Shown in pieces: positions 40,900-48,441 of a DNA stretch of 64,000 bases. The translations under genes were made by a program, and so were the position numbers. The notes beneath the pieces were generated by a model. That model was not told the DNA's origin, ran no database searches, and saw nothing but the letters and a program-made list of their open reading frames with translations. The stretch's first letter is position 1. Every line of letters starts with the position of its first letter. The stretch covers positions 3,596,001-3,660,000 of the forward strand of contig NZ_CP160453.1 in NCBI RefSeq assembly GCF_040744945.1, written 5' to 3'. Origin of the DNA: Saccharothrix sp. HUAS TT1 (GTDB lineage Bacteria; Actinomycetota; Actinomycetes; Mycobacteriales; Pseudonocardiaceae).

Positions 40900-42351
40900 A
40901 TGCCTACAGCGGGTACCGGCCCACGGGTGCGGCGACTGGCCCACCCCGACGCCGACATCCGGGCGCGCGCCCTCGGCCTGCCCCGCGGCCGGCCGGTGCT
41001 GGCGGTGTTCGGCTCGGTCGACACCCCGGACACCGAACTGGCCGCCGCCGTGCTCCCGGTGCTGCGTGCGGTGCTCGCGGCGGCGGCCCGCGCGGATGCG
41101 GTAGTGATCACGGCGGGCGCCGACGTCGGCGTCACGCACCTGGTCGGCCTGGCCGCCGAGTCGCTGGACGGGCGGTGGCCCCGGCTGGTGGGGGTCGCGC
41201 CGTCCGGCCGGGTGGCCGCGGAGGACGCCGAGCCCGCCGGGGGTGAGGTGAAGCTCAACGTGAACCACGACACGGCGGTGCTCGTGCCGGGGTCCAGGTG
41301 GGGCGAGGAGGTGCCCGCCCTGTTCCGCGCGGTGGACGCGGTGACGGGCTCGAAGCGCCCGGCGCTGGCCCTGCTGATCGGCGGCGACGCCAACGCCCGC
41401 GCCGCCCTGGTCGACCACCTGGGCCGCGACCGGCCGCTGCTGGTGCTCGCCGGCACCGGTGCGCTGGCCGACGAGATCGCCGGCGGCAGGATCGGCGAAC
41501 CGGCGCCCGCGCCCGCCGCCGACGGCCCCGAACCCGCCGCTCCGCCCGACGGCCCCGTTCCCACCGACCGTCCGGCGCCCACCGGCGGCCCTGCGCCCGC
41601 CGACCGTCCGGTCCCGGCCGACCGTCCGGTACCCGCCAGCGGTCCGGGACTCGCCGACCGTCCGGGACCCGCCGACCGTCCGGGACCCGCCGACCGTCCG
41701 GGACCCGCCGGCGGCTCCGCTCCCGACGACCTCGCCGTCCTCGTCCGCAGCGGCCAGGTCGCGGTCGTGCACCTGGACGAGGGCGCGGACAAGGTGGTCG
41801 CCGTCCTGCGGCGCGTGCTGGGCAACCGGCCCGGCGCCAAGCTGCACGCCGACGTGCCCCCGCCCGCCGTCTGGCCGCGCGTCCGCTTCACCGCGCCCGA
41901 ACCGCGACCCGTGATCGATCCCGGCTACGTGCTGGACTACCCGCTGCTCGCCGACGCGATCCACGAGGCCAACCAGGTCGTCGCGCCCGCGCTGCACGAG
42001 TGCGAGGTCGCCGCCCTCAGGGCGCGCGAACGGTCCCGGCTGCTGGTCGTGCTCGCCATCGCCGCCGGTTTCGGCACGACGGTGTTCGCCGCGCTGCAGG
42101 TCTGGCTGCGCGACTCGCCGTGGCCCGGCGTGCTGCTCGCCGTGTCCGGCGCGGCGGCGGCGGTGCTCGCGGTCGTCGCCCGCGGCGGTGACGAGCAGGA
42201 CACCCGGGTCCGCGCCGAGCAGCTGCGCGCCCTGTACTTCGACCACCTCTCCGCACCGCCCGCCGCCGACGACGCCGAGCGCGAGGAGCGCTCCCGCGAG
42301 CTGGCGACGGCCGTGGCGCGGCACCGCCACGAACCAGCGAGCCGCACATGA
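40900..42351 (+). CDS. TRPM-type SLOG domain fused to SLATT-type two-helix module
   Basis: A 483-residue protein. The first 200 residues match the TRPM-type SLOG (LSDAT) nucleotide-sensing fold: VITAGADVGVTHLVG, LVGVAPSGRVA, LNVNHDTAVLVPG and LIGGDANARAAL, LVLAGTGALADEI. A Pro/Asp/Arg-rich linker (about 210-275) carries DNA repeats. Residues about 380-430 hold two membrane helices followed by a charged helix, as in SLATT effector modules. SLOG-SLATT proteins are predicted conflict systems in which a nucleotide signal opens a membrane pore. ATG at 40900 is preferred; a GTG 9 bp upstream is possible. It overlaps the next gene by ATGA. Confidence 0.85.
   Translation: MPTAGTGPRVRRLAHPDADIRARALGLPRGRPVLAVFGSVDTPDTELAAAVLPVLRAVLAAAARADAVVITAGADVGVTHLVGLAAESLDGRWPRLVGVAPSGRVAAEDAEPAGGEVKLNVNHDTAVLVPGSRWGEEVPALFRAVDAVTGSKRPALALLIGGDANARAALVDHLGRDRPLLVLAGTGALADEIAGGRIGEPAPAPAADGPEPAAPPDGPVPTDRPAPTGGPAPADRPVPADRPVPASGPGLADRPGPADRPGPADRPGPAGGSAPDDLAVLVRSGQVAVVHLDEGADKVVAVLRRVLGNRPGAKLHADVPPPAVWPRVRFTAPEPRPVIDPGYVLDYPLLADAIHEANQVVAPALHECEVAALRARERSRLLVVLAIAAGFGTTVFAALQVWLRDSPWPGVLLAVSGAAAAVLAVVARGGDEQDTRVRAEQLRALYFDHLSAPPAADDAEREERSRELATAVARHRHEPASRT
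41646..41711 (+). repeat. 18-bp tandem repeat inside SLOG protein linker
   Basis: Three full copies of GGGACCCGCCGACCGTCC (first copy with one change) lie at 41646-41663, 41664-41681 and 41682-41699, then a partial copy. They encode the hexapeptide GPADRP in frame; looser copies extend upstream to about 41560. Copy number can change by slippage without a frameshift, altering linker length between sensor and membrane module. Confidence 0.85.
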
Positions 42352-42761
42352 CGCCGCCCGACGACCACCGCGAGCAGTTCCTCCGCGCCTACCTGCGCCA
42401 CCGCGTCGGCGAACGCCTCGCCGGGTTCGAGCAGGCCCAGACCCGCTACACCTCGGCCCGCCGCTGGACCACCGGCCTCACCGTGCTGCTGTTCACCGCC
42501 GCCGCGGCGCTGGGCGCGGTGTCGGTGGCCGACGAGCGGCAGCGCGCGCTGTGGGCGTTCCTGGCCACGGTCGCGGCGGCGTCGGCCACGGCGGTCGGCG
42601 TCTACGAGGCCGTGTTCTCGTTCCGCGCCCTCTCCCGCCGGTCCGCGAACGGGGTGGCGCTGCTGCACCTGCTCCAGGCGCACGGCGCGCCGGAGGGCGA
42701 GGACGGCGTCAACGCGTTCCGCACCGAGGTCGAGAGCGTGCTCCGGCACGCGGACCACTAG
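42348..42761 (+). CDS. SLATT-domain small membrane protein
   Basis: A 137-residue protein with two adjacent membrane helices (WTTGLTVLLFTAAAALGAVS and ALWAFLATVAAASATAVGVY) flanked by charged helices, the layout of SLATT effectors. Its ATG overlaps the stop of the SLOG-SLATT gene, so it is co-translated. With its partner it doubles the effector module: one SLATT fused to the sensor and one free. It would form a membrane pore or channel on activation. Assignment rests on topology and context. Confidence 0.75.
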   Translation: MTPPDDHREQFLRAYLRHRVGERLAGFEQAQTRYTSARRWTTGLTVLLFTAAAALGAVSVADERQRALWAFLATVAAASATAVGVYEAVFSFRALSRRSANGVALLHLLQAHGAPEGEDGVNAFRTEVESVLRHADH

Positions 42762-42775
42762 CGCCCGGACCGCTG

Positions 42776-43117
42776 GTGGCCAGCGTCGACGACGTGCGCC
42801 GCATCGCGCGCGCCCTGCCGCGCACCGAGGAGGCGGTGGTCCGGGACCGGGTGAAGTTCCGGATCGGGCGGATCGTGTACCTGGCGCTGTCGCGGGACGA
42901 GCGGACGCTCGGGTTCGCGTTCCCCAAGGACGAGCGGGACGCGCTGGTGGCCGCCGAACCGGCCAAGTTCCACCTGCCCGCGCCTTCCGACCTGCGCTAC
43001 AACTGGGTCGACTGCACCCTGGCCGCGGTGGACGAGGACGAGTTGGCCGAACTCGTGGTCGAGGCGTGGCGGATGTGCGTGCCGAAGCGGGTCGCCGCCG
43101 CGCACCTGGAGCGGTAG
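42776..43117 (+). CDS. MmcQ/YjbR family protein
   Basis: A 113-residue protein of the MmcQ/YjbR (double-wing) fold: VDDVRRIARALPRTEEAV at the N-terminus, FRIGRIVYLALSRDERTLGF in the middle, and LRYNWVDCTLAAVDEDELAELVVEAWRMCVPKRV, the family C-terminal helix, in parts. The GTG at 42776 starts 14 bp after the SLATT gene stop, on the same strand. Members are small DNA-binding or nucleotide-binding proteins of unclear role. It may be cotranscribed with the SLOG-SLATT pair, but this family is common elsewhere. Confidence 0.8.
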   Translation: MASVDDVRRIARALPRTEEAVVRDRVKFRIGRIVYLALSRDERTLGFAFPKDERDALVAAEPAKFHLPAPSDLRYNWVDCTLAAVDEDELAELVVEAWRMCVPKRVAAAHLER

Positions 43118-43120
43118 GGC

Positions 43121-44083
43121 TCAGCTCGCCGCCACGGTCAGCCCGGTGGCCGCCAGCTTCGCCGTGCGGGGACCGTGGCTCCGGATCCGCTCCTGGTAGG
43201 CCCGCAGCAGCGCCGCGTGGATGTCGTCCACGTGCTCGGCCGCCGCGCAGTCCCGCCGCCACACGACGGTGACGCGCCGGCGCACCGGGTTGCCCACGAT
43301 CGGCTTCAGCAGCACGCCCGGCAGCTCCTGCCCGGTCGGGAAGAAGCACGCCACCGTGTGCGCCGAGCGAACGAGTTCCGCGGCCGACGCCGGGTCGACG
43401 CCGAAATGCGCGCACCGCGGTGTGAATCCGGCCGCCTCGCAGGCCAGGTGCAGGTTCAACCGACCGCCGCCGTAGCTCTCGTCCGGCACCGCCCATTCCT
43501 CGTCGGCCAGTTCGGACAGCCGTATTTCACTTCGCGTCGACAACCGGTGCCCGACCGCGATTCCGACCAGCATCGGTTCGGTCACCACGGTGCGGCAGTC
43601 GACCTGTTCGGGAATCCGCAGGGGGCTCTGCGGGAACTCGGTCACCAGCGCCAGGTCCAACTTCCCGGTGCGCACCTGTTCGAGCACCGCGTCACCGGTC
43701 CGCTCGATGTGCGTGGTCTGCGGGTGCGCCGGGAGCAGCGCGCGGACCACGCCCACCAGCAACGGCGTCAGCGAACCGGCCACACCGCCGAGCCGGATGC
43801 CCGTCACGTCGCTCTCGGCGGCCAGCTTGCGCGCCGTGACCAGCAGGTCGTCGAAGCGTTCCACCAGGTCGCGGGCTCGCAGCACGACGTGGCGGCCCAA
43901 CTCGGTCAGCTCGACCCCGTCGGTGCGCCGCAGGAAGAGGGGACCGCCGAACCCGCGCTCGATCCGGCGCAGCTGGGCGGTCAGGCCGGCCTGCGCGATC
44001 TTCAGCAGCGAGGCGGCTCGGCTGATGCTGCCCGCTTCCGCCACGGTCAGCACGACGTGGAGATGCCTCAGCTCCATGTTCAC
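43121..44083 (-). CDS. LysR-family regulator of the AHBA mini-cluster
   Basis: A 320-residue LysR-type regulator: N-terminal winged HTH (LHVVLTVAEAGSISRAASLL, AQAGLTAQLRRIER) and a periplasmic-binding-like effector domain. ATG at 44083, with a second ATG two codons later. It is divergent from the griI-type gene across 204 bp that contains a perfect palindrome fitting the LysR T-N11-A rule, so it most likely activates the 3,4-AHBA genes when a coinducer binds. Confidence 0.92.
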   Translation of the reverse strand: MNMELRHLHVVLTVAEAGSISRAASLLKIAQAGLTAQLRRIERGFGGPLFLRRTDGVELTELGRHVVLRARDLVERFDDLLVTARKLAAESDVTGIRLGGVAGSLTPLLVGVVRALLPAHPQTTHIERTGDAVLEQVRTGKLDLALVTEFPQSPLRIPEQVDCRTVVTEPMLVGIAVGHRLSTRSEIRLSELADEEWAVPDESYGGGRLNLHLACEAAGFTPRCAHFGVDPASAAELVRSAHTVACFFPTGQELPGVLLKPIVGNPVRRRVTVVWRRDCAAAEHVDDIHAALLRAYQERIRSHGPRTAKLAATGLTVAAS

Positions 44084-44187
44084 TGCGGCAGCCTAGGGCA
44101 AATCCCGGCAGTGGATCACCGAGCGCCCGGGCGGGAACGGGTCGGGCGGTGTGCGGACGTGATTCGGTCGATTGCTCCAACAGGTGC

Positions 44188-44203
44188 ATAACTGGCGAGT
44201 TAT
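44188..44203 (+). promoter_or_regulatory. LysR-type binding box ATAACT-N4-AGTTAT
   Basis: A perfect 6-base inverted repeat with 4-base spacer, ATAACT-GGCG-AGTTAT, an AT-rich island in GC-rich DNA. It includes the T-N11-A spacing typical of LysR sites and lies 85 bp before the griI-type ATG, between divergent lysR and griI. It is the best operator candidate for this LysR protein. Confidence 0.6.
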
Positions 44204-44287
44204 CGCCACCTCACAACTGCCGCCGCGCTCACTGGTTCGACCACTCTGCTGGGGGCTATCGCCGAATACCGGGAAGGTGTGAGCGAC

Positions 44288-45085
44288 ATGAGGAAAGCGT
44301 TGCGGCTGCGACGCCTTTCCCGTCCGCGCGACGACAGGTACCTCTTCGTCCCGCTCGACCACAGCGTCTCGGACGGTCCGGTCGTGCCGCGCGACCGGTG
44401 GCACGAACTGATCGACTCGGTGGTCGTCGGCGGCGCCGACGCCATCATCGTCCACAAGGGGCGGGTGCGCACCATCGACCCGGACGTGCTCGCGGGCTGC
44501 GCGCTCGTCGTCCACCTCAGCGCCGGCACCGCGCACGCCGCCGACACCAACGCCAAGGTCCTGGTCGGCGAGGTGGACGAGGCGCTGCGGCTGGGCGCGG
44601 ACGCGGTGAGCGTGCACGTCAACATCGGCTCGGACACCGAGGAGCGCCAGCTCGTCGACTTCGGCGTGGTGGCCAAGGCGTGCGACGACTGGAACGTGCC
44701 GCTGATCGCCATGGCCTACCCGCGCGGGCCGCGCATCGCCGACCCGAACGACCCCGCGCTGCTCGCGCACGTGGTCAACATCGCGGTCGACCTCGGCGCC
44801 GACATCGTCAAGACCAACCTCGCGGCGCCCACCGAGCGGATGGCCGAGGTCATCGCCAGCTGCCCGATCCCCGTGCTGGTCGCGGGCGGTCCGGCGACCG
44901 GCGGCAGCGTGGTCGACCACGCCCGCACCGCGATGGCGGTCGGCTGCGCCGGGCTGGCCGTCGGCCGCCGCGTGTTCACCTCGCCCGCCCCGATGTCGCT
45001 GGTCGCGGAGCTGGCCTCGATCGTCCACGACGACACCCGGGCGGACCTCGTCCGCGCCATGACGGGCGTCGTGGCCTCGTCATGA
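44288..45085 (+). CDS. griI: DhnA/GriI-type class I aldolase for 3,4-AHBA
   Basis: A 265-residue class I aldolase, homologous to archaeal ADH synthase and to GriI of grixazone biosynthesis, which condenses aspartate semialdehyde with dihydroxyacetone phosphate to a C7 amino sugar phosphate. Key features: DHSVSDGPV near the N-terminus and the Schiff-base lysine in GADIVKTNL; AGGPATGGS is the phosphate loop. ATG at 44288 is preferred because GGAAGG lies 10 bp upstream; a GTG 9 bp earlier is too close. Followed by the griH-type gene after 58 bp. Confidence 0.92.
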   Translation: MRKALRLRRLSRPRDDRYLFVPLDHSVSDGPVVPRDRWHELIDSVVVGGADAIIVHKGRVRTIDPDVLAGCALVVHLSAGTAHAADTNAKVLVGEVDEALRLGADAVSVHVNIGSDTEERQLVDFGVVAKACDDWNVPLIAMAYPRGPRIADPNDPALLAHVVNIAVDLGADIVKTNLAAPTERMAEVIASCPIPVLVAGGPATGGSVVDHARTAMAVGCAGLAVGRRVFTSPAPMSLVAELASIVHDDTRADLVRAMTGVVASS

Positions 45086-45143
45086 CCACGCCGCCCGCGG
45101 CCGTCGCCCGCCGACCGGGTTCTCACCACCTCTTGGAGCACCG

Positions 45144-46217
45144 TTGAAGTTCGCCTGGATCGACCTCCGAACCGTTCCCGAGGCGCACCGCGAGGCGGTC
45201 GTGGACGCCGCCGTGCACGCCCGCCTCGCCGGGATCGTCTCCGACGACCCCGCGCTGCTGGACTCGCTGCCGCCCACGATCACCCGGGTCCTCGTCGCCG
45301 ACTCGGCGGTGGAGAGCCCGCACCTGGTCACGGTGGCCGTCGACGACCAGGACGCGCTGGACCGGCTCACCGTCGACGCCGCGTTCGTGCAGGTCCGCGA
45401 CGACCGCACGCTCAAGCTCGCGTGCGCCGCCGCGGTGCGGCTCGGGCACACCGTGGTCGCGTTCGCCGACCCGACGAAGATCCCGCTGGAGATCGTCATC
45501 GCCGCCGCCGACGGCGCGCAGGGCAAGCTGATCACCGTCGTGGCCGACCTCGAAGAGGCCGGGATCGTGCTGGACGTGCTGGAGCACGGCTCGGACGGCG
45601 TGCTGATGGCGCCGCGCGACGCCACCGACGTGTTCAAGCTGGCCAGGCTGCTGGAGGCCACCACCCCGCCGCTGACCCTGACCACGCTCACCGTCGAGGG
45701 CATCACCCACAACGGCCTGGGCGACCGCGTCTGCGTGGACACCGCGTCGCACTTCCAGGAGGACGAGGGCATCCTGGTCGGCTCGTACTCCTCCGGGTTC
45801 ATCCTCTGCTGCAGCGAGACCCACCCGCTGCCCTACATGCCGACCCGGCCGTTCCGGGTCAACGCCGGCGCCCTGCACTCCTACGTGCTCGGGCCGGACA
45901 ACCGCACCAACTACCTGTCCGAGCTGCGCTCGGGCAGCACGGTGCTCGCCGTCAACTCCGAGGGCCGCACCCGCAAGCTCACCGTCGGCCGGGCCAAGCT
46001 CGAATCGCGCCCGATCCTGACCATCACCGCGCACTCGCCGGAGGGCGTCGAGGTGAGCCTGACCGTGCAGGACGACTGGCACGTGCGGGTGCTCGGCCCC
46101 GGCGGGAAGGTCCGCAACGTCACCGAGCTGCAGCGCGGCGACGAACTGCTCGGCTACATCGCGACCGAGCAGCGGCACGTGGGCATCCCCATCGGCGAGT
46201 TCTGCAAGGAGACCTGA
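45144..46217 (+). CDS. griH: 3-dehydroquinate synthase II/GriH-type enzyme for 3,4-AHBA
   Basis: A 357-residue protein of the archaeal-type dehydroquinate synthase family. GriH-type members cyclise and aromatise the GriI product to 3-amino-4-hydroxybenzoic acid; the adjacent griI-type gene supports this over a shikimate role. Landmarks are EGITHNGLGDRVCVDTAS, GSYSSGFILCCSETHPLPY and GALHSYVLGP. The start is a TTG (45144) with GGAG 5 bp upstream; no better ATG exists before the conserved KFAWIDLR. A ligase gene follows after 6 bp. Confidence 0.92.
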   Translation: MKFAWIDLRTVPEAHREAVVDAAVHARLAGIVSDDPALLDSLPPTITRVLVADSAVESPHLVTVAVDDQDALDRLTVDAAFVQVRDDRTLKLACAAAVRLGHTVVAFADPTKIPLEIVIAAADGAQGKLITVVADLEEAGIVLDVLEHGSDGVLMAPRDATDVFKLARLLEATTPPLTLTTLTVEGITHNGLGDRVCVDTASHFQEDEGILVGSYSSGFILCCSETHPLPYMPTRPFRVNAGALHSYVLGPDNRTNYLSELRSGSTVLAVNSEGRTRKLTVGRAKLESRPILTITAHSPEGVEVSLTVQDDWHVRVLGPGGKVRNVTELQRGDELLGYIATEQRHVGIPIGEFCKET

Positions 46218-46223
46218 GCCAAG

Positions 46224-47576
46224 ATGCGCGAGTTCGTCACCGACCTGTTGCGCCGCCACGGCGACGACGTGCCGGTGTTCAGCCACGAGCACACCGTGAC
46301 CCACGGCGCGCTGCGCGCCGCGGTCGCCGCCGAGGCGAGCCTGTTCGCCGCCTCCGGGGTGGGTGAGGGGAGCACGGTCGCGCTGCACCTGCCGCCGAGC
46401 TTCACCCAGCTGGAGGTGGTGCTGGCGTTGTGGAGCCTCGGGGCCAGGGTGATCTCGATCGACCACCGGCTCAAGCCCGCCGAGGTCGAGGTGCTGCGCG
46501 AGATGACCCGTCCGCAGTTCCTGGTGCGCGCGTCCGGCCACCCGGTCGGCCTCTTCCGCGAGCGGTACGAGCTGGTGACCGAGCCCAGGTCCGACGGGGT
46601 TCCCGCGGCGACCAGGCACCGGCTGGTCCAGTTCACCTCCGGCTCCACCGGTCGGCCCAAGGTGGTCGGCCGCAGCACCGAGTCGATCATCCGCGAGGTG
46701 CTGCGGTTCGGCGCGGCCGAGGGGATGCCGCAGGGCGGCGAGCGGATGCTCATGCTCTTCTCCACCGCGCAGAGCTTCGGGCTGATGGGCGGGCTGCTGC
46801 ACTCGTTGGCCGCGGGCGTGCACCTGGTGTTCGCCGCGCGGCCGTCGGCGGAGGACGTGCTGCGGACCGTGGCGCGGCACCGGGTCGACTTCATCACCGG
46901 CGTGCCGCACCACTTCGACCTGCTGGCCGCCGCCGCGGACCGGACCGCGATGAGGTCGGTGCGCGGCGGGTTCACCGGGGGTGAGCTGATCCGGCCGGAC
47001 GTGGCCGAGCGGTTCGCCGCCGCGTACGGCTTCGCGATCGGCGAGTGCTTCGGCACCACCGAGACCGGCGCGCTGACCATGGACGCGACCGGCGCGACCC
47101 GGCCGTCGGTGGGCAAGCCGCTGACCGACACCACCATCCGGGTGCGGGACGGGCTGGTCGAGGTGGCGCTGGACCAGTCGCCGTACCTGGACGAGGGCGA
47201 CCCCACCCGGTACCGCGACGGGTGGTTCCGGACCGGCGACCGGGGCGAGTTCGACGCGGACGGCAACCTGCGGCTGCTCGGCCGGGCGGACTCGCTGGTC
47301 GTGGTGCGGGGCAGCAACGTCGACCTCACCCAGGTCGAGGCGGCGCTGCGGGCCCACCCGCTGGTCACCGAGGCGATCGCGGTGCACGACGAGGTGATCG
47401 AGGCGTACGTCTCGACCGGGTCGGGCGCGCTGACGTCGGACGACGTGGCGGCGTGGTGCGCGGAGCGGCTGGCGGAGTTCAAGCAGCCGCAGCGCATCCA
47501 CGTGCTGACGGCGTTGCCGCGCACGCCGAGCGGGAAGCTGGTGCGCAACCCCAGGGTGCTCGCCGACGCGCGGTGA
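46224..47576 (+). CDS. Adenylate-forming acid-activating enzyme (ANL family)
   Basis: A 450-residue enzyme with the AMP-binding motifs QFTSGSTGRPKVV (A3), ECFGTTETGAL (A5), DGWFRTGDRGEFD (A7) and the C-terminal catalytic lysine in PRTPSGKLVRNP. ANL enzymes activate a carboxylic acid as acyl-AMP, then transfer it to CoA or a carrier. In this operon (6 bp after griH) the substrate is probably 3,4-AHBA or a relative. The length, shorter than the usual 500-550, reflects a compact N-terminal domain. The final product cannot be told. Confidence 0.9.
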   Translation: MREFVTDLLRRHGDDVPVFSHEHTVTHGALRAAVAAEASLFAASGVGEGSTVALHLPPSFTQLEVVLALWSLGARVISIDHRLKPAEVEVLREMTRPQFLVRASGHPVGLFRERYELVTEPRSDGVPAATRHRLVQFTSGSTGRPKVVGRSTESIIREVLRFGAAEGMPQGGERMLMLFSTAQSFGLMGGLLHSLAAGVHLVFAARPSAEDVLRTVARHRVDFITGVPHHFDLLAAAADRTAMRSVRGGFTGGELIRPDVAERFAAAYGFAIGECFGTTETGALTMDATGATRPSVGKPLTDTTIRVRDGLVEVALDQSPYLDEGDPTRYRDGWFRTGDRGEFDADGNLRLLGRADSLVVVRGSNVDLTQVEAALRAHPLVTEAIAVHDEVIEAYVSTGSGALTSDDVAAWCAERLAEFKQPQRIHVLTALPRTPSGKLVRNPRVLADAR

Positions 47577-47600
47577 CCGGCGGTGTGGCAGGGTGGGCGT

Positions 47601-48179
47601 GTGGAACAAGTCGTGCTCCTGGACGAGTCCGGCGCCGGGATCGGCGTGGCCGACAAGGCCGCCGTGCACCACGCGTCCACCCCGCTGCACCTGGCGTTCT
47701 CGTCGTACCTGTTCGACGGGGCGGGCAGGCTGCTGCTGACCAGGCGCGCGCTGCACAAGAAGACCTGGCCGGGCGTGTGGACCAACTCGTGCTGCGGGCA
47801 CCCGGCGCCCGACGAGCCGGTGGTCGCGGCGGTGACCCGGCGGCTGGTCGACGAGCTGGGGCTGACCGGCGTCGACCTGGACCTGGTGCTGCCCGCGTTC
47901 CGCTACCGGGCGGTGATGGAGAACGGGGTCACCGAGAACGAGATGTGCCCGGTGTTCCGGGGCGTCGTCGCCGGTGACCCGGAGCCGAACCCGGACGAGG
48001 TGGACGCGTTCGAGTGGACGCCGTGGGCCGACTTCGCGCCCGCCGTCCTGGCCGGCGCGCGCCCGGTGTCGCCGTGGTGCGCCCTGCAGGTGGCCGAGCT
48101 GTGGCAGCTGGGCCCGGACCCGCTGGCCTGGCCGACCGCCCCCGCCTCCGGCCTCCCCGCCGCCGCCCGCCTGTCCTGA
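47601..48179 (+). CDS. idi: Isopentenyl-diphosphate isomerase, type I
   Basis: A 192-residue Nudix-fold isomerase that interconverts IPP and DMAPP. The active-site cysteine is in TNSCCGHP (near residue 64) and the metal-binding acids in ENGVTENEMCPVF (near 108-118). GTG at 47601 with a GGGTGG region upstream. It lies 24 bp after the acid-activating enzyme on the same strand, so prenylation of the AHBA product is conceivable but no terpene cyclase or prenyltransferase is in the window. Its TGA opens repeat element C. Confidence 0.93.
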   Translation: MEQVVLLDESGAGIGVADKAAVHHASTPLHLAFSSYLFDGAGRLLLTRRALHKKTWPGVWTNSCCGHPAPDEPVVAAVTRRLVDELGLTGVDLDLVLPAFRYRAVMENGVTENEMCPVFRGVVAGDPEPNPDEVDAFEWTPWADFAPAVLAGARPVSPWCALQVAELWQLGPDPLAWPTAPASGLPAAARLS

Positions 48180-48298
48180 ACGCTCACCTCACCCCTCCCG
48201 AACGTAGGACTCTCGCTCCCCGAACGCAGGACTCTCGCGAGAGTCCTGCGTTCGGGATGTGCGTGTCCTGCGTTCGGGAGGGGTGGAGTGAGCGTTCA
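48177..48298. repeat. 22-bp-periodic palindromic element C (122-bp palindrome)
   Basis: Centred between 48237 and 48238. The inner 38 bp (48219-48256) is a perfect palindrome: 19-base arms CCCGAACGCAGGACTCTCG and its complement. GAACG boxes lie at 48178, 48200 and 48222 and CGTTC boxes at 48249, 48271 and 48293, all exactly 22 bp apart. Outer arms match at 22 of 24 positions (48177-48200 and 48275-48298). The element begins at the idi TGA and ends in the inverse TCA. This is the best-preserved of the three copies. Confidence 0.9.
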
Positions 48299-48303
48299 GG
48301 GGT

Positions 48304-48319
48304 GAGAGAGCGCTCTCTC
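48304..48319 (+). promoter_or_regulatory. LacI-type operator 1 (16-bp palindrome)
   Basis: GAGAGAGCGCTCTCTC is a perfect 16-base palindrome centred on GCGC, the typical actinobacterial LacI operator form. It lies 38 bp before the -35 box of the secreted-protein operon. The LacI gene at 51490-52476 in the same unit is the likely binder. Confidence 0.7.
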
Positions 48320-48357
48320 GGGTGGTGTTCCGGGATGACCGGAACTCGCGGCTTTCC

Positions 48358-48405
48358 TTGACTGATACAGGGGGCCGTCTTACGTTCCGCTGTGAGAGCG
48401 CTCTC
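48358..48405 (+). promoter_or_regulatory. Promoter with overlapping LacI operator 2
   Basis: TTGACT (48358-48363), 17 bp, TACGTT (48381-48386) is a good sigma-70-type promoter. GAGAGCGCTCTC (48394-48405) follows 7 bp after the -10, at the expected transcription start, so bound LacI protein would block initiation. Two matching palindromes 90 bp apart allow looping. The DUF1996 gene starts at 48442 with AAAGGGGAG. Confidence 0.75.
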
Positions 48406-48441
48406 TGCAACCACCTCATTGTGCCCTATGAAAGGGGAGTC

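Noticed and set aside
18515..42761. Calling the whole region a defence island
   Set aside because: The NACHT, FxsT, ATPase pair and SLOG-SLATT genes are interleaved with metabolic and transport genes, and no integrase, att site or restriction genes are visible.
45086..45143. A small gene or attenuator between the griI- and griH-type genes
   Set aside because: Only 58 bp, with no open frame, hairpin or start signal apart from the griH ribosome-binding site.
26974..48298. The 22-bp arrays as CRISPR repeats
   Set aside because: Units invert at a centre, there are no unique spacers of 30 bp or more, and no cas genes are present.
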